A stretch of DNA of 6,215 nt from Trueperaceae bacterium (GTDB taxonomy: Bacteria > Deinococcota > Deinococci > Deinococcales > Trueperaceae), in NCBI GenBank assembly GCA_007130445.1, contig SLSM01000412.1:1-6215 (forward strand). The letters are read 5' to 3'. Each line of letters starts with the position of its first letter. The stretch's first letter is position 1. A program made the translations under genes and the position numbers. The notes beneath the pieces were generated by a model. It did not search any database. It was not told the origin of the DNA and saw nothing but the letters and a program-made list of their open reading frames with translations. Shown here piece after piece: positions 1 to 4,688 of this stretch.

Positions 1-155
1 CACGCGAAGTCACGCCCCTCACTCAAGATCGTGCTGAACGTCGTCTTCACGATCACGTCATCGACCTCGTTCATGATCGAGATCAGACGCTGCCACATGA
101 TCTCCAACGAGATCGGATCGAAACGCGAGTCGGGCGTGGGGTCGGCGTGCTTCAT
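1..155 (-). CDS. hyuB: Hydantoinase/oxoprolinase family protein, B subunit (HyuB-like), 5' part only
   Basis: The first 51 codons of a gene run off the window. After a short polar leader (MKHADPTPDSR) the protein reads FDPISLEIMWQRLISIMNEV and then DDVIVKTTFSTILSEGRDFA. This is the characteristic N-terminus of the hydantoinase B/oxoprolinase family (DPI-LEI-x-x-RL-SI ... T-FS-x-x-x-x-E-RDF). HyuB is the catalytic partner of HyuA in N-methylhydantoinase, caprolactamase, acetophenone carboxylase and related enzymes, or the C-terminal half of single-chain 5-oxoprolinase. Family members are about 500-600 residues, so less than a tenth is visible. The ATG at 155 overlaps the SDR stop as ATGA and has GGGAG 7 bases upstream, so the start is well supported. 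It is presumably the partner of the hyuA gene at the other end of the window. Whether it is intact cannot be seen. Confidence 0.88.
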   Translation of the reverse strand, partial: MKHADPTPDSRFDPISLEIMWQRLISIMNEVDDVIVKTTFSTILSEGRDFA

Positions 156-1162
156 AGCGGTGCTCCCGAGAAGGTCGCGACCTCTTCGAGGTCGGTGGAG
201 ATCTGGTGCCAGGCGAGGGTGTGCGCCAAGCCCGCGGCGAGGCCGACCCGGGGCGAGAAGCCGGTGTCGGCCGTCAGGCGCGACAGATCGACGGCGTCCC
301 GGTGGTGGCCAGGCGTCATGGCGAGATCGGCCTCGTCGACCGGACTGCTCGACCAGCGCAGACCTGCGAGCTCGGCGACGTGCTCCAGCACTCGCCTCAC
401 CGGGTAGGACTCGGCACTCGCGACGTTGTACACCGGCCAACGGAGCTCCGGGGCATCGAGCAGCGCGGCCACGGCCGCCACCACGTCGGCTGCGTGGATG
501 AGATCTCGACTGACGTCGACGTGGCTGACGCGCACGGTGTGCCGCGCCTGCGCGGCCTCGACCAACGAGGCGACGAGCGACATGCCGGAACGCGAGTTGG
601 TCGGCCGCTCCATCGGTCCGTACACGCTGCCGATGCGCACACTTGCCGCACGCATCCCGTGAATGCGGGCGTACTCGGTCACCAGACCCTCCGAGGCGAG
701 CTTGCACAACGCGTAGAGGTTGTGCGGCGGAAGCAGTTCGTCCTCTCGGCGCGGTCGGTATCGAGGCGCGGCGGCGTAGATGCCCGTGGAACTGGCGTAG
801 AGGACACGCCCCACGCCGGACGCAAGGGCCGAGTCGAGAACGGTGAGTGTCGCGACGAGGTTGGTGTCGACGATGGAACGCGTGGCCGCCCGCTCGACCT
901 CGGCCGTCGGCGTGACCGCGGCCGCGTGTACGATCGCGTCGGGCGCATGGTCCCGAACCTGGGCTTGGAGCCAGGGCGCATCCGTGGCGTCCCCGATCGA
1001 CCAGACGATCCGCTCCGTGACCGACTCGAGGAACGCGCGTGTGAGCGCGTCGGGCTCGCGGCGTGCAGTCGCGACGACGTGCCAGCCGGCCTCGGCGAGG
1101 CCACGAACGAGGTTGACCCCGACGAACCCGGCCGCCCCGGTCACGAACACGCGGCGGCTCAT
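152..1162 (-). CDS. NAD(P)-dependent epimerase/dehydratase family protein (extended SDR)
   Basis: This 336-residue cytoplasmic extended short-chain dehydrogenase/reductase has a Rossmann fold. The nucleotide-binding motif TGAAGFVG is at 8-15, an HAAA stretch at 79-82, the active-site YASSTG at 122-127 (Ser124/Ser125), the catalytic Tyr150-xxx-Lys154 (YALCK), RIGSVYGP at 176-183, and RDLIHAADVVAA at 219-230, matching the RD-F/I-H-V-x-DVA motif of sugar epimerases. The end of the second strand reads VVATARRE (29-36): the acidic residue expected for NAD preference is absent and two Arg follow, which hints at NADP(H). The real start at 1162 overlaps the DppC stop as ATGA and has GAGGAG in front. 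The gene ends in another ATGA overlap with hyuB. Members of this family act on nucleotide sugars, but several are dehydrogenases of small sugar acids. In this catabolic setting the second is more likely. The substrate is not assigned. Confidence 0.9.
   Translation of the reverse strand: MSRRVFVTGAAGFVGVNLVRGLAEAGWHVVATARREPDALTRAFLESVTERIVWSIGDATDAPWLQAQVRDHAPDAIVHAAAVTPTAEVERAATRSIVDTNLVATLTVLDSALASGVGRVLYASSTGIYAAAPRYRPRREDELLPPHNLYALCKLASEGLVTEYARIHGMRAASVRIGSVYGPMERPTNSRSGMSLVASLVEAAQARHTVRVSHVDVSRDLIHAADVVAAVAALLDAPELRWPVYNVASAESYPVRRVLEHVAELAGLRWSSSPVDEADLAMTPGHHRDAVDLSRLTADTGFSPRVGLAAGLAHTLAWHQISTDLEEVATFSGAPL
163..167 (-). promoter_or_regulatory. Ribosome binding site of hyuB
   Basis: GGGAG lies 7 bases upstream of the ATG at 155, inside the last codons of the SDR gene. 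Its good spacing supports this ATG as the hyuB start. Confidence 0.65.
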
Positions 1163-2025
1163 CGGCTCCTCGCGTCCAGAGCGTCGCGCAGCCAGTCGCC
1201 GAGCAAGACGCTCCCGACCACGGTCAGGGTGATCGCGACACCCGGGAACGTGGCCAGCCACCATGCGGTGGCAACGTAGCCGCGGCCGTCGGCGAGCATC
1301 GTGCCCCAGGTGACGGCCGGGGGTTGGATGCCCAACCCCAGGAAGCTCAGCGACGCTTCTGCGATGATCACCGTGCCCACCTGCAAGGCCCCGAGCACGA
1401 TGATCGGTGCTGCGATGTTGGGAAGGATGTGACGTATCAGGATCACCCCCGCACGTTGCCCGAGGGCACGTGCCGATTCGACGAAGAGCAGGGTCCGAGC
1501 CGCCATCGTCTCGCCGCGCGCCACGCGCGCGAAGTCTGCCCACCCGGAGACGCCGAGCACGACGACGAGGAGCACGACGCCGCTCGCACCGCGCTGCGGG
1601 CCGACGACCGCGATGACCGCGAGCGCCAGGATGATGAACGGTATGGCCATGAAGGTGTCGAGCACGCGCGAGATCACGGCATCGACCGCGCCGCCGAAGT
1701 AGCCGGCGACCGTGCCGAGCACGAGGCCGATGCCGAGCGCGACCACCGTGCCCAGCGTGCCGACGATCACCGACACGCGTGCGCTGTGCACGAGACGACT
1801 GAGAACGTCACGGCCGAGCTGGTCGGTGCCGAGCGGGAAGGCGGCGGTGCCGCCGTCCAACCACATCGGCGGAAGCACGCGCATGCGCAAGTTGTGCTGC
1901 GCGGGATCGTGCGGTGCGATCGTCGGCGCCAGCACCGCGCACACCACCACCGTCAAGACGATGGCGAGCCCGAGCAGTCCGCTCGAGGTCATCGACCGCC
2001 GAGTGGAGCGGAGGAACTCCCTCAT
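1159..2025 (-). CDS. ABC transporter permease, DppC/OppC-like
   Basis: This 288-residue inner-membrane permease pairs with the DppB-like protein to form the importer channel. It has an N-terminal cytoplasmic stretch and helix (about 15-35), the family motif PLGTDQLGRDVLSRL (64-78), then helices at about 83-107, 126-142, 147-162, 203-222 and 255-278. The EAA loop runs through FVESARALG to RHILPN (181-203), and the family signature EASLSFLGLG lies at 223-232, followed by PPAVTWGTMLADGR. I chose the ATG at 2025 because it overlaps the DppB stop as ATGA and gives the usual MREFLRSTRRS-type beginning. An in-frame ATG at 2052 would add nine residues but has no ribosome binding site and a larger overlap. 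The Shine-Dalgarno for 2025 is weak, so translation probably depends on coupling to DppB. The gene ends in a second ATGA overlap with the SDR gene. Confidence 0.93.
   Translation of the reverse strand: MREFLRSTRRSMTSSGLLGLAIVLTVVVCAVLAPTIAPHDPAQHNLRMRVLPPMWLDGGTAAFPLGTDQLGRDVLSRLVHSARVSVIVGTLGTVVALGIGLVLGTVAGYFGGAVDAVISRVLDTFMAIPFIILALAVIAVVGPQRGASGVVLLVVVLGVSGWADFARVARGETMAARTLLFVESARALGQRAGVILIRHILPNIAAPIIVLGALQVGTVIIAEASLSFLGLGIQPPAVTWGTMLADGRGYVATAWWLATFPGVAITLTVVGSVLLGDWLRDALDARSR
1166..1171 (-). promoter_or_regulatory. Ribosome binding site of the SDR gene
   Basis: GAGGAG lies inside the end of the DppC-like gene, 3 bases before the ATG at 1162 (GAGG is 5 bases away). Together with the ATGA overlap it decides the SDR start in preference to a far-upstream in-frame ATG (codon beginning at 1543) that would give an implausible Arg-rich extension. 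Confidence 0.65.
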
Positions 2026-2939
2026 GCGTACTGGATCCGTGGGTCGAGCCATGAATACGAGAGGTCCACCAAGAGATTGATCACCATCACGAAGAGCGCG
2101 AACACGAAGACACCCGCCATCACCACCGACAGGTCACGTGCCAAGACGGCCGTGAGCATGAGGCGGCCGGATCCCGGCCATGCGAACACCTCCTCGACCA
2201 CGACCGAGCCGCCGATGATCCAGGCGGTCTGCAGGCCGATCACGGTCACGACGCTGATGAGCGAGGTGCGCAGCGCGTGCTTCGTGACGACCGTCCACGT
2301 CCGCAACCCCTTCGCGCGGGCGGTTCGGACGAAGTCGTGACCGAGCGCCTCGACCATGGCGGTGCGCAAGACGCGCACCAGCACGGTGGCGATGCTCACG
2401 CCGATCGTCACCGCAGGCAGCACCACGGCCAGCGGTTCATCGCGCCCCGACGCCGGCAACCAGCGCAGCTGAACAGCGAACACCAACATGAGCATGAGGC
2501 CGAGCCAGAAGTTCGGCATGCCACGGCCTACGGTCGTCGTGATGGTGACGATGAAGTCGAACCAGGAGTTCCGGTACACCGCCGCGAGGACGCCGACCGG
2601 CAAGGCGACCAGGAGCGCAACGAGCAGCGCGGCGGCGGTCAACTCGAGGGTGGCAGGGAGCCGTTCGAGCACGAGCGGGAGCGCAGGCGATCTGAACCGG
2701 ACCGAGGTCCCGAAGTCGCCTACGATGATGCGGCTCACCTGACGCACGTACTGCTCGACGAGCGGACGGTCGAAGCCGTACGCAGCCCGGACGAGCGCGA
2801 TCTCCTCGGGTGACGCCTCGGGGCGAACCAGATGGGCGACTGGTTCCCCGCCGATACGCAGCAGAACGAAGAGGATGACCGTGAGCCCGATCAAGGGCGG
2901 GATCATCTGGAGCACACGGCGAAGGATGTAGGGCAGCAT
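2022..2939 (-). CDS. ABC transporter permease, DppB/OppB-like
   Basis: This 305-residue inner-membrane permease is one half of the transmembrane channel of a peptide/nickel-type ABC importer. The N-terminus is the typical LRRVLQMIPPLIGLTVILFV first membrane helix (about 6-28), followed by the long external segment with YGFDRPLVEQY (54-64) and GDFGTSV (74-80). Further helices run at about 97-121, 126-156, 171-192, 225-250 and 270-295. The EAA loop that contacts the ATPase reads DFVRTARAKGL (202-212) and continues to HALR (221-224). The C-terminal SWLDPRIQYA is the family ending. It starts 82 bases after the binding protein, beyond the stem-loop. Its own ribosome binding site is weak (a GGA about 10 bases upstream). 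Its stop overlaps the next permease start by 4 bases. Length is normal. The function class is secure; the substrate is not known. Confidence 0.95.
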   Translation of the reverse strand: MLPYILRRVLQMIPPLIGLTVILFVLLRIGGEPVAHLVRPEASPEEIALVRAAYGFDRPLVEQYVRQVSRIIVGDFGTSVRFRSPALPLVLERLPATLELTAAALLVALLVALPVGVLAAVYRNSWFDFIVTITTTVGRGMPNFWLGLMLMLVFAVQLRWLPASGRDEPLAVVLPAVTIGVSIATVLVRVLRTAMVEALGHDFVRTARAKGLRTWTVVTKHALRTSLISVVTVIGLQTAWIIGGSVVVEEVFAWPGSGRLMLTAVLARDLSVVMAGVFVFALFVMVINLLVDLSYSWLDPRIQYA

Positions 2940-2971
2940 CGTCGCGTCCGTTCACGGAGGGGTCGGGGGGG

Positions 2972-3006
2972 CCGGTCCGGGCACGCGCGGTGCGCACCCG
3001 GACCGG
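2972..3006 (-). other. Strong intercistronic stem-loop between binding-protein and permease genes
   Basis: Minus-strand RNA can fold a perfect 10-bp stem (CCGGTCCGGG at 3006-2997 with CCCGGACCGG at 2981-2972). This extends inward by two G-U pairs and three more G-C pairs to a 5-base loop (ACCGC), about 15 bp in all. The two wobble pairs form only in the minus-strand transcript, because they are A-C mismatches in plus-strand RNA, which agrees with the direction of the genes. It starts about 15 bases after the binding-protein stop and is followed by a C-rich run, not a U-tract. Such stem-loops after binding-protein genes, as known for malE-malF type operons, can protect the upstream mRNA or partly stop transcription, giving more binding protein than permease. 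Confidence 0.7.
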
Positions 3007-3021
3007 TCTCGGCCACCTCGA

Positions 3022-4569
3022 TCAGTCGGTGAGGGTGGCGTCTCCCAGCCACAAGAACTCGTCGGTGGGCATCGACCATTGCAGACGCTCGTTGATGCCC
3101 ATCATCCCCTTCATGAGGTACAGGTAGAGGTACGGCAGGTCGGCAGCGTGCAGTTCCTGAAGCTCGACGTACATCGCCCGCCGGGCCTCGGGATCCATCT
3201 CTGCAGCCGCGGCGTTGATGAGCCGGTCGGCCTCGTCGGCAAGCGGCCCGGTCCAGCCGTTGTACTCACGGCGCCCCTCGCGATCGGCGTCGAAGACGAT
3301 CCACGGGTCGAAGAAGGAGTTCCCCCACGCGTCCATGTCGATCTCTTCGTTGGCCGCAGGGAAGTAGACCTGTTCACGATACGTGGTCGGGTCGAGGATC
3401 TCCATCTGGATGTTGAGGCCCACGGCCTCCCACATCGCAGCCAGCACCTCGGCGACTTCGCGCTGCTTGTAGTTGGCGGTGCTGGTGGTGAAGCGCAGCG
3501 GCTCACCCGCGTAGCCTGCCTCGGCCAGCAGCGCTCGCGCCCGCTCCGGATCGTACTCGCCGACCTGGTCGAAGAAGGCCTCGTCCCAACCGAGTGTCGG
3601 AGGCGTGACGCGCGAGAGGGTCGGGATGCCCATGCCGTCGATCACGTCGATGATCGTCTCGCGGTCGATCGCGAGGTTGATCGCCTGGCGCACGCGAAGG
3701 TCCTGCGTGGGTCCGCTCCAGCCGGGCGTGTTGGCGGTCGCAGAAATGCGAAGCGGCAGCCGCATGGTTCGGGTGGTCACGTACTCGACCACGGTGGTCC
3801 CGTCGTTCGCTCGGATGCGATCCCAATCCTGGGCAGGCACCGACACGATCAGGTCCACGGCGCCAGTGAGCAGGTTGGCCACGCGCGTCGAAGCCTCGGG
3901 AATCGCGCGGAACACGAGTTCGCCGATCTCGGGCGCACCCAAGAAGTAGTTCGCGTTCCCGCGCAGGCGCACGAAATTCTCGCGTTCCCACTCCACGAAC
4001 TCGAAGGGACCGGTACCGACGGGTACGTAGGCGCCGCCCTCGGCCGCCATCCGGCGACCGTGCTCGGGCGCCTGAACGCCACAACCCGTTCCGGAGATCT
4101 TGCTCATGAAGGCCGGCTCGGGTCCCGTCGTCACGATCTCGACCACGTGTGATCCCAGTTCACGGATCTCCGCGATCCAGGTCCACTGTGGGTGGGTGAT
4201 CATCGTCGGATCGTCGAGGATGCGCTGGAAGGTCCAGACCACGGCGGAGGCGTCGAACGGCTCGCCGTTGTGGAAGACGACGTCTTCACGGAGCTCGAGA
4301 CGCCAGGTCGTGTCGTCGACGCTCTCTACGCTCGACGCCAGCCACGGGACGAAGTCGGCCGTGGCACGGTCGCGCCACACGAGGCAGTCGAACACGTTCA
4401 TGTGGACCCAGGTCGACGGGATGTTCCAGTCGGTGGGTGGGTCGAGCGAGGTCGGGATCTCGCTGACCCCGAGGACGACCGAGCGGCCCTCGGTCTGAGC
4501 TGCGGCGCTGCTCAGCAGGATGGCCGCCGCCATGACGAGTATGCAAGGGACGATGCGCTTTCGGATCAT
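3022..4569 (-). CDS. ABC transporter substrate-binding protein, dipeptide/oligopeptide type (SBP_bac_5 family)
   Basis: This 515-residue secreted binding protein of a peptide/nickel/opine-type ABC importer captures the substrate outside the inner membrane and delivers it to the two permeases encoded just downstream. Residues 1-24 form a signal peptide: basic start (MIRKR), hydrophobic core, and an AAA site before QTEG. There is no Cys at the cleavage point, so it is predicted to be a soluble periplasmic protein and not a lipoprotein. Family features are the early strand-loop SEIPTSLDPP (36-45), SVDDTTWRLELREDVVFHNGEPFDASAVVWTF split over 83-114, VGTGPFEFVEW (184-194), the LRVRQAINLAIDRE segment (291-304), YDPERARALLAEAGY (339-353) and an aromatic C-terminal part. 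Length is normal for the family. Mature Cys62 and Cys163 might pair. The start is set by an AGGAG 7 bases upstream. The ligand cannot be deduced; the hyu neighbours suggest an amide, hydantoin or peptide-like compound. Confidence 0.95.
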   Translation of the reverse strand: MIRKRIVPCILVMAAAILLSSAAAQTEGRSVVLGVSEIPTSLDPPTDWNIPSTWVHMNVFDCLVWRDRATADFVPWLASSVESVDDTTWRLELREDVVFHNGEPFDASAVVWTFQRILDDPTMITHPQWTWIAEIRELGSHVVEIVTTGPEPAFMSKISGTGCGVQAPEHGRRMAAEGGAYVPVGTGPFEFVEWERENFVRLRGNANYFLGAPEIGELVFRAIPEASTRVANLLTGAVDLIVSVPAQDWDRIRANDGTTVVEYVTTRTMRLPLRISATANTPGWSGPTQDLRVRQAINLAIDRETIIDVIDGMGIPTLSRVTPPTLGWDEAFFDQVGEYDPERARALLAEAGYAGEPLRFTTSTANYKQREVAEVLAAMWEAVGLNIQMEILDPTTYREQVYFPAANEEIDMDAWGNSFFDPWIVFDADREGRREYNGWTGPLADEADRLINAAAAEMDPEARRAMYVELQELHAADLPYLYLYLMKGMMGINERLQWSMPTDEFLWLGDATLTD

Positions 4570-4576
4570 CTGGATG

Positions 4577-4581
4577 CTCCT
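4577..4581 (-). promoter_or_regulatory. Ribosome binding site of the binding-protein gene
   Basis: AGGAG lies 7 bases upstream of the ATG at 4569, which is good Shine-Dalgarno spacing. It is among the clearest ribosome binding sites in the window and fixes the start of the binding protein. This fits the need for high expression of a binding protein relative to its permeases. Confidence 0.8.
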
Positions 4582-4617
4582 GTCGTGATGAGGGGATGGT
4601 GCTTCGCGCTGCGTGCA

Positions 4618-4627
4618 TGATCGATCA
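4618..4627. repeat. 10-bp perfect palindrome TGATCGATCA
   Basis: The sequence TGATCGATCA reads the same on both strands and lies about 50 bases upstream of the binding-protein start codon. Its flanks do not extend the symmetry. Its position would suit a small operator for a dimeric regulator. A 10-bp palindrome of GATC units can also arise by chance, and no second copy was seen in the window. Confidence 0.3.
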
Positions 4628-4663
4628 GCGGTCGTGTCCTCCTCTCCGTGGTCGACGAGGATA

Positions 4664-4686
4664 GCGACCCCGACTCGCGTGGTCGC
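4664..4686 (-). terminator. Weak hairpin just after hyuA stop
   Basis: On the minus strand a perfect 6-bp stem (GCGACC with GGTCGC, 11-base loop) begins three bases past the hyuA stop codon. No T-tract follows it (the next bases are TATCCTCG), so it is not a canonical intrinsic terminator. A stem this short is expected by chance in GC-rich DNA. It could cause partial termination between hyuA and the transporter genes, but that is a guess. Confidence 0.15.
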
Positions 4687-4688
4687 CC

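Larger units (their letters stand above)
4570..4688 (-). promoter_or_regulatory. Intergenic leader between hyuA and the binding-protein gene
   Basis: This 119-base gap is the longest non-coding stretch in the window and the only plausible place for an internal promoter feeding the transporter genes. Reading on the minus strand it holds, in order: the weak hairpin after hyuA, a TATCCT (4663-4658) that could pass as a -10 but has no good -35 at the right distance, a GAGAGGAGG purine run (4649-4641) with no start codon in use close behind it, a 10-base perfect palindrome (4618-4627), and the ribosome binding site of the binding-protein gene. No promoter is convincing, so hyuA and the transporter may be co-transcribed. 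Confidence 0.3.

Noticed and set aside
206..1279. Long plus-strand open frame opposite the SDR and DppC-like genes
   Set aside because: It is an Arg/Gly/Asp-rich mirror of the well-supported minus-strand genes, has no recognisable domain, and such frames are expected in GC-rich DNA.
1163..1543. N-terminal extension of the SDR to an ATG at 1543
   Set aside because: The extra 127 residues are low-complexity Arg/His/Gly-rich sequence overlapping the DppC gene in another frame; the ATG at 1162 begins just before the Rossmann motif and has both an ATGA overlap and a GAGGAG.
2026..2052. Nine-residue extension of the DppC-like permease to an ATG at 2052
   Set aside because: No ribosome binding site precedes it, while the ATG at 2025 makes the same ATGA overlap seen at the next two junctions.
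1324..2340. Long plus-strand open frame opposite the two permease genes
   Set aside because: Its composition is extremely charged (Arg, His, Asp, Glu), as expected when hydrophobic permease codons are read backwards; it has no family features.
2958..2971. G-rich run on the plus strand suggestive of a G-quadruplex
   Set aside because: Only two G tracts are present (GGGG and a run of seven), which does not meet the usual four-tract pattern; on the transcribed strand it is a C-run.
3079..4152. Long plus-strand open frame opposite the binding-protein gene
   Set aside because: It lies wholly within a confidently identified gene, has no recognisable domain and has no sensible neighbour on the plus strand.
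4658..4686. Possible sigma-70-like promoter with TATCCT as -10 after hyuA
   Set aside because: The hexamer 17 bases upstream (GCGACC) matches a -35 poorly and lies inside a small hairpin; there is not enough evidence to call a promoter.
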